From: Caprimulgus europaeus
Lineage: Eukaryota; Chordata; Aves; Caprimulgiformes; Caprimulgidae
Direction: 5' to 3'
Assembly (NCBI GenBank): GCA_907165065.1
Contig: OU015529.1
Coordinates: 4,395,054 to 4,459,053 of the forward strand
Length of the DNA: 64,000 bases
Each line of letters starts with the position of its first letter. Positions within the stretch are counted from its first letter, which is position 1. A program made the translations under genes and the position numbers. Of the stretch, positions 48,145-59,517 are shown piece after piece. The notes below the pieces were generated by a model. It saw nothing but the letters and a program-made list of their open reading frames with translations, had not been told where the DNA came from and made no database searches.

Positions 48145-48205
48145 AACCAACCAACCAACCAACCAACCAACCAACCAACCAACCAAGCTAGCTAGCTAGC
48201 TAGCT
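48145..48205. repeat. Compound microsatellite (AACC)n(GCTA)n
   Basis: 42 bp of AACC units (48145-48186) pass directly into 19 bp of GCTA units (48187-48205). The GCTA part is self-complementary (AGCT, TAGCTA), while the AACC part is strand-asymmetric. Confidence 0.97.
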
Positions 48206-51200
48206 CTTCACAAAGCATGGTCACACAATGGAGGCTTTTCTAAGAAAGCCTCCACCCCCATTTCCCACCATGCTTTAACCTCATAGCTATATATAAGCCA
48301 GGCAATCAATGATGGTTGGTTGATACCACATCATGGTGGTATATGTTTCTTGTTTTTTCTAGCTGTGGGTGCATTAATGGTATGGCTGTTGCTGCTAAAT
48401 GGACATCAATATCTCAGACTATCCACAAGAAGGTCTTACACTGCAGGTTTGCACAGGTATGTTACAAAGAGAACACCAAGCTTGCTCATGTTTTCTGAAT
48501 CTGGCTAGGGTCAACAGGGTGTGTCAAATGTTACCTGCAGTTGTGGGTTATGGCACTAAATTAGCACATACTGCAATGTTGCTTCAGTTGTTCTGAACAA
48601 TAAGTCTTATTATTCAATAATCTGGTCTTTGAATGAGGAGCAGTTTTCTTTAAGCATTGCATCTGATTAAAGGAATTCTTATGAAAACAGCAGAAGTACC
48701 CATTATGTAATTAAAACTTTCCTGTTTACATGGAAAATCACTATGAGAGTAATGCTGCAAGAAGATGAAGACTTTAAAGGGTAGAACCTTGACTTTCAAG
48801 TTCTGTTAAAGAATGTGAGTCATCTTTGGGAATGGGATTAAAGTAAATTTCTGTTTCAGTAGTAGGCTTACTTTGTGGCACTCCTTTTTCTTTCCTTTTT
48901 TTTTTCCTGGCTGCCTGATGTCTGTGCTCAGAGGCAAGTTAGGAAGAGGAGCAAATTAATACCATCAAGGCATTCCTGTAGAAGCCCCTTTGTTGTAATT
49001 AGTGATATAAGACCTCCATTGCAAGGAGGAGGTCTTATATCAAGTCATCTCTGTTAGCAAACTGGTCAACTTCAACAAGACTATTGGGACTTCTGCAATC
49101 TCTCCCTAGTTGTGTGCACTGAGCTGATATCATGGTGAGCTTAGTTTGAAGTCCTGTGGTAGTGATCCCCAAACCAGTCACAGTTTGTGACTGGATGTTC
49201 TCATTCTGAACTTATTGGGCTGGAGAGGGGAAAAAAAATTACATGAAGAGTCTTGAGAAAGGAGGATGCTGAAAGTTTGTGGCACTTTTTTTCTGTTGTT
49301 GCATTTTAATTAACAGTTGTTTTCTAGGTGGCATATGAAGCATCTATTATTTTAAAGGTGATAGGCAAATATATTATGTAGAGCCAGCAGTTCACTACCT
49401 AGAATAAGATTCTCTCAACAACACAGTTACAATAGAAAGGAAATCTGAGTTACTTTATTGATCCCTTAGGAGGAGGCAAAGCCAAGCTCTGAAAAAAAAA
49501 TTCTGCAGGCTATGACCTCTATAATATATGTAGCAATAGAATAAGGACTTGAACATACATCTTCACACCTCATTGAATGCATCCAGAATGACAGCTGACT
49601 CTTTAGCATTTTTAAATCAGGCTGACCTTTGCTCTTTGGCACTCTGTGTAGAGTTTCCATCCTCCCTGAAGATGGAGGTGGAAACTCATTTCAGCAGTAG
49701 GTTGTTGGCACTCTCTCCCTTCTTTCTGGATAAAGAGGAAGACATCTGAAAGAGCAAACAGAGGAATGAGTGGCCTTGTGATGCTTGGTGTCACTAGGTC
49801 CTCTCCTGGGATGTGTTTGAGGAGAGCCAGCTCTGTGAGGAGCAGGGAGGGAGGTGTTTCTCTGCAGGCCATGGGTTTCCCTGGGAGGGAAATTTTCTTC
49901 CCAAGCAGAGGAAGATGACCAGAGTAGATGCCAGAAACCAGCAACCTGTGAAAGATCAGGGAGAAATTCCCAGGGAAAAGAGGAAAGTATTTCAGAGCAA
50001 AAAAAAGGGACAGGAGTGAAAAGGTATGGGAATAGAAGATGCAAATAACTTCTTAGATGATCCCTCTTATGAAGTCTGAAAGAAGGGGGAGAGGGGGTGT
50101 CACAGTTATTCCACTGCCTCTAGGAGGAAGCTCAGGGCCAGATTCCCTTGTGAAAGACCTCTTGCTCAAGATGTAAGCCCATAAATGATGCAAAAATGTA
50201 ACTTTTCTAAGAAGTTGTTAGAACAGATTCTGCTTTTAGTGCACATTCTAGTGCTTTCTGTATCTCTCTGAAAGTAGTTCTGTCACAAAGAGGTGAACTA
50301 CCAACCCAGTGCAGTAGAGTGTTCTGTCAATGGCATGTGGGGAAAGCTTGCACAACCAGCACTAAATCCGTTTTTCCTACATGCTAGCCCACGTTGGAGT
50401 AGGGGATTCATGGGGATTTGGAAGAAAACACCTGAGAAAATAAGAGAAGAATTGGAGGAAAGAAATTCTATGGGTTGTAGCCACACAGAATGATCCCTTA
50501 GGAATATGGTGGATGAAAGAAACCTAAAACTAAAATGTTTTGATGAGCATCACTTTAAGTATAACTCCACATATTAAAAATAAGAGTTCTTAAAATCTGG
50601 TTTAATGTGAAGTAGGGACACTGGGTGGAGAAAGTTAAACACTTAACCAAGAACACCTTCCAGCAGAATGCACTCTTAAGGATGCCACCTGAGCTTTGAA
50701 ATGCTCTCAGGAATATTCCCCAGATAGGTGATATTGTTTTTGAAAAGTCTAATGTCAGTTAAGTGCTTGCAAAAGGGGCAGAGCAATGAGGTGTGAGCAA
50801 ACCCTCTGTGTAGGGTTGCTGTTGAAGAATGCTATTGGAATCTGTGGATGTGATTTAAGGGCTATTAAAAGAATAACTCAAATTCTCTTGCAATGTGTCA
50901 TTCCACTGGTGTTTATGGAACTTGCCTTCTTGTAGGGTTAGCTAACTTCTGCTTTATGTTGGAAATAGTGATATTTATTCTTTTTAAAGCAAGCTAGGCT
51001 GCTCAGTTGACAAACAAGCAATTTCAGTTTTCAGATTTTAAATACAGAACCAGTTATTTAGAAATATCAAAGGACTCATTTCAGAGAGTTGTAGCAGATG
51101 ACATTTGTTCTGGAGTATCTAAAACCATACTCTTGTCAAGCCTAGATTTTCAGCTGAGCCCAGATTATGCATAGTTTTACTGAAGCTGAAATTTATACCA

Positions 51201-53218
51201 ACTCTGAAGTAAGCAGGACTCCTTGTAGCATGGAAAGGTTAAGGCCTGCCCACGGTGCCCTGCCTGATGGAGGTCTTGGATGCTGTGGCCATCTCTGGCC
51301 ATGTTGGGGTGAGGGGCTTGTACTGCTAAAGGCAGGCAAAGGATGCTTCACTAGCTGGGTTAAAAAGCAGTCATTGGACTCAAATCCTTCTGCACTGCAT
51401 GGGAATGTAAAATATGCAGCACTGTTGGGGTGACTCCATCTGCTCCATGGCAGCACCATGGCTGCTCTGCCTTGTTTTCTTGGCTTCCCACCTCTTCTGT
51501 GGTTCATAGCTCAGCCAGTTCACAGCAGGTCATCTTCTGCTCCTGAGCAAGGTTGGGGACTGACATTATCACCTTTGAGTCTCCAAGAAAAAAAGGACTT
51601 CTTTATACCAGGCTCTGCCATCAAGTGTCATTTCCTCTCTTGGTGGTAGACTCATACCTAGAGCCAGTTTTCACAGACAACATGCAACTGGGTGTTTGGC
51701 TTCCCTGCTGCCAGCTGTGGGCTTTGTATTCTCTTCCAACCAGGTATGCCATTACCCAGGGAGGTATTTATGTGCTTTAGTGTTTTGTCTACACCAGCTT
51801 TCACTTCAAACAATTTCTAGTGAAAACAAAACTAAGCCTGCAGTGAGAGAAGAGGGCAAGACATTGGTAAAGCTATTTTCTTGGAATAGACAAGGTCTGA
51901 GGGCAAATCACAAGTAGGGTTGTGGTGGCATGAGCAAGAAAAAGGCATGTTATGGTTTTCTTCGAGGCTTTGGTGTAGGGATGCTTGGTTTGCTACTCAC
52001 AGAGAAAATGTCAATTGGAGATGAGTTATGTTGTACTCAGCCCTGAAACTGTACTTGAGAGTGAATCAATTCTGAACTACAAAGTGAAAAGCAAATAGTA
52101 TTTATACAGTGTCAAGTTTATGCCCTTGAAAGTGCAGATCCCAGCACTGTGGATTGGTGGGCTCCACAGGCTTCAGTGGAGATATATTGATGCAGACCAA
52201 CTGAGAATAAGTAGCTTTGTTGGCTACCAGAGAAAATGCTTGTTCCCCTGATGAAGTAAGTGCCATTTATCTCTCTCAAGTTGCAATCAAATATAGAGGC
52301 AACTGCCAAGGGAAAATAGGCAGGCTTCATTTTTTTTTTAAGCCCATTTTAGATTTTGCTAATAAAATACAGTTGAAGTATAGTCTTGTGTGGCTATTAA
52401 GAAGTCTATTTCTTTTTCTGAGAAATTATTTAATATTTTTTTATGAGCCCAAATTTCACATGGGTGCTATCAATTTAAGCTCTTCTTTTCAGCACATTTG
52501 ACCACCAACCTGATTATAAATAATGGCAGAATTTGAGGTAACATTGCTGAAAAAAAGGTCTCCATAGATGTTTTTTGATTTTTTTTCTCTTTTTCCCTAA
52601 ATAACCTGACAACATAGACTGACAGTCTTTACAAACTATATAGATCAAGCTTGCTGATGATTTTCAGAAGTTGGGTTGGTTGCTGGGGTTGGTTTTCAAT
52701 GGAAATCAATAGAAATAATCCAATTGCTAAAAATGCAATGCACATACAATTTTGTGCAAGACTGAAGGTCTTAGATTTTCTTTGTAAGGTGGCACTAACA
52801 CCTGGGGTTGGGTGCCCACAAAGACATAACAATGGGTCTTTCTGGCCTTAATTCCTGCCACTCTCACCTGTGGTTGCCTTAATTTCTGTGCCTAAACTCT
52901 GCTTTGTACCAAAGTTTCTATTGTTAAGCTGTAACACTGCTGAGCAGATATGGGGGCGGCTGAAATCCTGGTGGGATTCAAAGAGCTGGTGTCCTCCCAC
53001 TTGTTTCACCCAAAGAGTTCATCCAGATAGGTGGGCTTAGAGCCTCCCCATGGCTTATTTGTTTAGGGTTCTTTTGTGGGAGATGGGAAATAAGGGCTTT
53101 ATACTGTGTCTCAAGTAGAAACCTACATCACCCATGTGCTAATTAACTCATCAAGAAGACAGATCTTCTGCATTTTCTTCCAGAAGTCCAACCATGCTTC
53201 TGCACCCAGACCTGGGAG
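48206..53218. other. Long CR1-free non-coding stretch
   Basis: About 5 kb without a recognised transposon. It contains the hairpin at 49003-49042. Open frames of up to 117 codons (49691-50044 -) show no recognised family. Confidence 0.5.
49003..49042. repeat. Perfect 15-bp inverted repeat (hairpin)
   Basis: Arms 'tgatataagacctcc' (49003-49017) and 'ggaggtcttatatca' (49028-49042) enclose the 10-nt spacer 'attgcaagga'. The 40-bp structure is perfectly paired outside the loop. It is shorter than a typical pre-miRNA and has no known family signature. Confidence 0.85.
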
Positions 53219-53665
53219 ATCACAAAATCACAGACTGGTGGGGGTTGGAAGGGACCTCAGGAGATCATCCAGTCCAACCCCCCTGCCAAAGCAGGTTCCC
53301 TACACCAGGTTGCACAGGAAAGTGTCCAGGTGGGTTTGAACATCTCCAGAGATGGAGACTCCACACCCTCTCTGGGCAGCCTGTCCCAGGGCTCCAACAC
53401 CCTCACAGGAAAGAAATTTTTCCTCATGTTTAGGTGGAACCTGTTGTGTTCCAGCTTGTGCCTGTTGCCCCTTGTCCTGTCACTGGCCACCACTGAAAAA
53501 AGTCTGGGATCATCCTATTGACACCCACCCTTTAGATATTTATAAACGTTGATAAGGTTCCCTCTCATTTTTCTCTTCTCCAGGCTGAACAGATCCAGCT
53601 CTCTCAGTCTTTCCTCATAAGAAAGATGCTCCAGCCCATTAATCATCTTTGTAGCCCTCAACTTT
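53219..53665 (-). mobile_element. CR1 LINE fragment (group C variant)
   Basis: About 450 bp on the minus strand. On the plus strand it starts 'gatcacaaaatcacagactg', passes 'ccctgccaaagcaggttccc' and 'tttataaacgttgataaggt', and ends near 'aatcatctttgtagccctca'. Minus-strand translation gives [20 protein letters not shown] and [17 protein letters not shown]. It shares the 'tggtgtagggaacctgcttt' 3' variant with the plus-strand copy at 58884-59517. Confidence 0.95.
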
Positions 53666-55481
53666 GTAGCTGAGATGATCCTCAGCCATGGATGGTGGGG
53701 CAGGCAGGAGTCCAGCTGTTTGAAGGGTGTTCAATCCATGCTCCTCAGTCTGTTTAGCCAGCAAAGTCAAATCTGTGTCAGCACTCCTGTTTGTATTGGG
53801 TTCTTGGGCATTTAATTATTCCCATCTATTTTAGGAGTCGTCAGTGCACTCTTGCACATCTAGCCCCTGAAGCTTATGCATAACCACCTCTTCTTTGGTA
53901 AATTCAAATAGATGCATTATCTGATGAAGTGCTTTTTGTGATTTAGAAGCAGCAGTGGGACGAAGCGCAGAGATCAATCAATATTGATTATCACAGTTTT
54001 TCCTGGACTTGAGATGGATGCTGCAATAAGGGACTGCAGGGTTTCAGTGGCTCTGAAGCATGCCTGCCTTCTCCCTGTGAGAAATCAAAGTGAGAGTAAT
54101 TAATGCTGTTGGCACAGACATTAATTCTGGACCAGTGATGATATGGATATTAAAAGGAGGATGTAGCTTTTCCCATAATATATTGCACAAAGTGTGTGTG
54201 TGTGTATTTGGCTCTAGTTGAGTTTGATGAATTATCTGCCTTAGTTCTGCCACTGATATTTTTCTAAAGCTCATTAAACACAAAGTGGTGGCAAAGATGC
54301 TGGTGTGATGTACTGGGTTTTGACTGCCTCTAATGGGCCACTCACAACACATATTTGTGTGCCAATAAGTGTGGTGTTTTTCTTTCTCCAGCTGTGCAGT
54401 AGGAGCAATTGAGGCTCCTAACTACTGGATGCAATAGAGAGCTGTATTTAAAAAGGCAAGAAATACTGCTGCCTCAGTCTTCCCAGGGAAAACAGCACTT
54501 GATGGTTCCTGCAGTGCTTGGGATTGGAGGGAGGAGTTAGACCAAGCATGCTTTTTCTCTATTTGCACTTTGCTTCTGTTTGTCCTTGAAGTTTGTAGCA
54601 ACCCAGCCTCTCATTGCATTGAGCTGGGGGAATAGTGGTGTGTTCTGTCACCGCTGGCCTGGGATGAACTCGACATTTCTGCTTGGCTTTGTGCAGGGTC
54701 TGGCTGCAGAGGCAGGTACAAATTCAATGCAAGTTCTCAGCTGAGCTCTGGTGCTTTTTGCATTAAAAAAAATAAGCTACTAGCAGAATGGGTTACCATA
54801 CCATGGTGACAGTCTCCCTCTTCTCCATATCTCCCTTTTGAAACAATAAAAGCTCATTTGTGTCTTTAAAAATAATAAAAAAACCCTCCATAGATTACAG
54901 CCTCATCTGCATGCCAGCTTGTGTGGCTGCAATAGTCTGAACACTTCTTTTAGTCCAGAGATTTAATCTATAACTCTTCTGATTTGTTGTAACTGCCCTG
55001 AAAAAAGCCCCCTTTGAATGGGTATAAAGTGCCCTTATTGCCTCTTTAAACCACTGAACCCTGTACCTGCAGCTGCCCACACAAAGCCCCTGAGATCCTA
55101 AATAAATGCAACAGAAGCCTGGCACATCCTGAGGCTGAGAACCAGCCTGGGTGGGGAAGCAGCCTGTGCCTCCAGGATGAGTGCACTGAGAAGGTCCTAA
55201 GCTTGGAGAGCTGGCAGTTGCTTTGTGAAGCTGCTCTGCCTGGAGAGGTTGCAAATCATTATTAACATCAAGAGTTAATAAAGGCTCTTAACTTGATGAC
55301 TTCCCAGGCAGATTTCCCTTTCTGAAGCTCTTCCAGAAGCTCATTTTGCTGTCTGGGGACTCTGTGCTGTGCTGTCTGGGGGTTCCCACCTCTGGGGTGC
55401 AAACTCTCCCAGTAGATGTGTGGTGACCTTGCACTTGGGAAGCAGCTATGTGAGCCACAGTGACCCTGCTCCAGCTGCACC
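53666..55481. other. Non-coding stretch, nothing recognised
   Basis: About 1.8 kb between two minus-strand CR1 copies. It contains a short (TG)7 at about 54192-54205 and no supported gene. Confidence 0.55.
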
Positions 55482-55957
55482 ATAGAATCACAGAATGGTT
55501 TGGGTTGGAAGGGACCTTAAAGCTCATCCAGTTCCAACCCCCTTGCCATCAGCAGGGACACCTTCCACTAGACCAGGTTGCTCAAAGCCTGATCCAACCT
55601 GGCTGAGAACACTTCCAGGGAGGAGCAACCACAGCTTCTCTGGACAACCTGGGCCAGGGTCTCACCACCCTCACAGGAAAGAATTTCTTCCCCAGATCTC
55701 ATCTTCATCTCCCCTCTTCCAGTTTCAAGCCATCAGCCCTTGTTCTGTCACTCCCTGCCCTTGTCCAAAGTCCCTCCCCAGCCTTCCTGGAGCCCCTTCA
55801 GGTACTGGGAGGCCACTAGAAGGTCTCCCCGGAGCCTTCTCTTCTCCAGGCTGAACAGCCCCAACTCTCTCAGCCTGTCCTCACAGCAGAGCTGCTCCAG
55901 CCCTTGGATCATCCTGATGGTCTCCTCTGGACTCCCTCTATTAGATCCATGTCAGTG
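55482..55957 (-). mobile_element. CR1 LINE 3' fragment (group A)
   Basis: About 475 bp, minus strand. On the plus strand it begins 'catagaatcacagaatggtt', followed by 'gaccttaaagctcatccagt' and 'gaccaggttgctcaaagcct', and ends around 'gactccctctattagatcca'. It covers the ORF2 C-terminal end and the 3' UTR. Confidence 0.95.
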
Positions 55958-56418
55958 CTTTGGTCAGGAGAGGTTCAGAAGAAGGCACCAGTGGAGTGCA
56001 ATTGGTTACTTGTGTGAGTACTTCAGACAATCTTCTTTTGGTTCATGGCCAAAGTTAATATTAAAAAATGAAACAGCAGGTTTTATGCAGAGCTCAAAGC
56101 AGCTTTTATTCACTCACTGACAGAGAAACCGAGATTTCATTTTTCTCCTTATATACTGCAGCCACTGATCAGTAGTTGCATTTTTATTTTTTCTACAAGC
56201 AATAATATTTTCTAGGCATCTCGATTTGCTAAGCTCAGTATTCTAGAGATGCCTTCCAAAAGACTAGTAGGTGAAAAAAAGGAAAGCTGACACATGCTGT
56301 CTGGACCACCTCAGAAGCTTGTCTTCAACCTTTTCCTCCATTAAAGGTAAAGCCAATGGAGTTGAGCACTGTCCATCCACAATACTAATGGTTCTGTGAC
56401 CATAAAACTTGTTGCTAA
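55958..56418. other. Non-coding stretch, nothing recognised
   Basis: Unique-looking AT-rich sequence between a CR1 copy and the tandem duplication. Confidence 0.5.
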
Positions 56419-56719
56419 TATGAAAATTAATGTCATCAGGTTCAGCTTCCACATTTTCCTAAAGTAATGTGTTTGAAGAGAAAATACTGACATGCAATTA
56501 CTGAGGCTGTCTGATCTGTGCTTGAATAAATTCCCAAGTTTAAGTTGTGGTTTATTTATCTTTTTATGAAAAATAATCTCATCAAGTTCACCTTTACTTC
56601 CACATTTTCCTAAAGTAATATGTTTAAAGCCAAAATACTGACACACGCAATTACTGAGACTTTCTGATCTGTGTTTGAATTAATTCCAAAGTTTAAATTG
56701 GGATTTATTTATCTTTTTA
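56419..56719. repeat. About 150-bp tandem duplication
   Basis: Copy 1 (56419-56564) and copy 2 (56565-56719) align end to end. Both begin 'tatgaaaa' and contain 'cttccacattttcctaaagt', 'aaaatactgaca', 'ttactgag' and 'tttatttatcttttta'. Copy 2 has a small insertion of about 5 bp just before 'cttccacatt'. Identity is about 85% by eye, so the duplication is not recent. No coding content is recognisable. Confidence 0.92.
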
Positions 56720-58883
56720 ATGTTGCTTTATCAAAATACTTGTCTCCAGATATCTAGTGGTTGCTCAACTTGTATTTGAAGCCTCTTGCTAGCTTGATAT
56801 TATCAAATTTATTTAATGATTCTTTGTTTGCATATCAAAGGCAAAGACTACATTGCTTGCTTACAAAGCTAGATCTAATCTTGAATCTTGTGTTAATTCT
56901 TTGATCTCAGGACTTCCAGTACAGTGTAAAACAACAAACCACAGCATTTTCATTAAGTGATACCACTTCCTGAGTAAATAAGATTTTATTGTTTGATCTT
57001 CTGAGGGGGTTAGTGGATGTGAGATCTATTAGTGTAGTACAGAAAAAGGGCAGCAAATCTACAAGGCTGTTGATGAAAGAGAATATTCACCACTTGAGAA
57101 AACAAACTGTGAAGCAGAACTACCTCTGTGTGCAACCCCAGCCTTAGCCTCTCTAATGGGGATGGATGGGACATGGAGCAGTGACCACCCATGGCAGCAC
57201 CTTGTAGAAAGCCTGGGGATGGGGGGGGGGACAGGTAAAAGGAGGGGTGAGTCAAGCATTTCTTATCCCTTAGGTCATATATAGAAATAGTTAAACATGT
57301 TAAAGTGCCCTAAATCTGATTTGTGGCAGTACAACATTCCTTAAGCGTTAGGGTTTAAGTGAATACCGTTTCTTTGGTCCTCCTGATGAGAAGATATATG
57401 CAAGGAGGGGAAGGAAAGAGTAACAGCAATGCAAGCATGCAATCCAAGTCATGCCTCACAGCATAGAGCTTGTAGAAAAGACCTTTTCCCCCACCCTTAA
57501 CTGCAGACTTTAGCAGCTATTGGATTTTTTCCAGCCTTTAGCCTAATTATGCACAGTCATTCGTAACACAGTTTTGAGGGAAGACATCTAGAAATGCTTT
57601 CAGCGTCTGAAAAAAGCCCTGTGATTACCCTGGAGCTGCCAGAATTCCTTCTGCAATATTTGTGCCACTGATTGAAGCCACAAATCCTCAATCTGTTGTG
57701 CTAGTCCAGTGCCCCACAGTACCTAAGCTGGTTATTAATGGTGTAGAGATAATCGGCAATACAATACAAAGGAAGCAAACCTTCAATTGCTGTTATCCTG
57801 TGCCCCCCTGGGAGAGGGGCAGGGTGGTCAGGAGAAGCTTTTAAGGATTTCTTTGAAGTTTGCTGTGAATGGCTGTAGACAAAGGGCAGGATATCCCAGA
57901 CAGCTGTAGGCTGGAGAATGGGATGGGAGACTGGGAGGGAGCTGGTGTCTGCAATGAAACACTGAACGTTTCTTCCTGCTGGTTGAAAATCCTATGTAAA
58001 TGTGATTATGTTTTATTTTGTTGCACTAATGGTAGTGGATGGAGCCTGGAAGAGTAATAAACCCTCTTGGGCGCCAGGCAGGGATGGGGCCAGTGTGATA
58101 CATCTGGCTAATGACAGTAAATGTGGGCTGTGGCCTTCTCTGGCAGCTGCCTGAGGGTTTGGTATTCCCCTTGCTTCCCTTTGCCTTTGGGCCTCATTCA
58201 AATGTCTTTAGGGATGATGGACCTTCCAAAGGAAATGGAGACCAACTGCATATATAGCCCAGGCTCCTTGCCTAGACCTTGGAGAGTCATTAGGGAGCTT
58301 TTCTTCTTGAAGGCCAAGCAATGGGTCTGGATGCTGAAGCCCTGACTTTTGGGAGCCAGATTCACGATCAGTTCTCTTGCTGTGCCATGGCTCAGCCAAA
58401 ATTCTCCTAAAAACTTCCAAAAAAAAAAAAGTTAGATCTGAATTTTGGAGCTAAGCAGCATCTTTTCTAGACAGGCTGCAACTGTCTCCTGTTTTTGTTA
58501 GACTACTGAGTTCTGCTCCTGCAAAAAGCCTATTTTTGATGTAAAGTTAGCATGTCATAGGCTTAAAGTGCATTTGGCAAGCATAAAGATGCTGCATTCA
58601 TTGTTATGCTAAAGAGACAGCAGATGAGAGAAGATGCCTGCACTAACAAGCAGAGCTGGACAGCTTGCCATTTGTAGCTTGCTTAAACTGATCAATGACA
58701 CGGGATTATGAACAAGACTTGCCGAGAGGCTGAGGATTTTATTGGAACATTTGAAAATGATATTAAAGTAAGACCTATAACAGTACTCATGGTGGAATTT
58801 CATTGTTCTTAACTACAGAGCTGTGATGCAGTTCATCACAAAGGTCCATTGGATGCCTAGGAGCCATTTTCTATAGCTTTGTG
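56720..58883. other. Non-coding stretch, nothing recognised
   Basis: About 2.2 kb. It has a run of ten Gs at 57221-57230 and an A run at about 58420-58431. Open frames are at most 82 codons and unrecognised. Confidence 0.55.
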
Positions 58884-59517
58884 GGCAGCAGGTTGGCCAT
58901 GAGCCAGCAGTGTGTCCTTGTAGCCAGGAAGGCCAACAGTGTCCTAGGGGGCATTAAAAAGAGCGTGGCCAGCAGGTCCCCCTCTACTCTGCCCTGGTGA
59001 GGCCACATCTGGAGTATTGTGTCCAGTTCTGAGCTCCCCAGTTCCAGAGGGACAGGGATCTTCTGGAGAGAGTCCAGTGGAGGCCACAAAAATGATGATG
59101 GGCCTGGAGCATCTCCTGTGTGAGGAGAGGCTGAGAGAGCTTGGACTGTTCAGCCTGGAGAAGAGCAGCCTGAGAGGGGATCTGATCAATGTCTATAAAT
59201 ACCTGAAATGTGGGGGCCAAATGGATGGGGCCAGGCTCTTTTGGGTGGTGCCCAGTGACAGGACAAGGGGCAACAAACAAACTGGAACACCAGAAGTTCC
59301 AGACAAACTTAAGGAAAAACTTCTTTCCTGTGAGGGTGCCGGAGCCCTGGGACAGGCTGCCCAGAGAGGGTGTGGAGTCTCCATCTCTGGAGATGTTCAA
59401 ACCCACCTGGACACTTTCCTGTGCAACCTGGTGTAGGGAACCTGCTTTGGCAGGGGGGTTGGACTGGATGACCTCCTGAGGTCCCTTCCAACCCCACCAG
59501 TCTGTGATTTTGTGAAT
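58884..59517 (+). mobile_element. CR1 LINE fragment with ORF2 remnant (group C variant)
   Basis: About 634 bp. It starts at 'gggcagcaggttggccatga', in the ORF2 region that encodes a MSQQC-type motif. It continues through 'ctggtgaggccacatctgga' and ends with 'accagtctgtgattttgtga'. Frames carry [39 protein letters not shown] and [19 protein letters not shown]. About 18 bp usually present between 'gccagcaggtc' and 'ccctctactctgccctggtg' is missing near 58979. It lies in inverted orientation to the similar copy at 53219-53665. Confidence 0.96.

Noticed and set aside
54192-54205. (TG)7 tract
   Set aside because: Too short to be notable.
57221-57230. Run of ten Gs as a possible G-quadruplex
   Set aside because: A single homopolymer run without the four-tract pattern. 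It is low-complexity and error-prone in sequencing.
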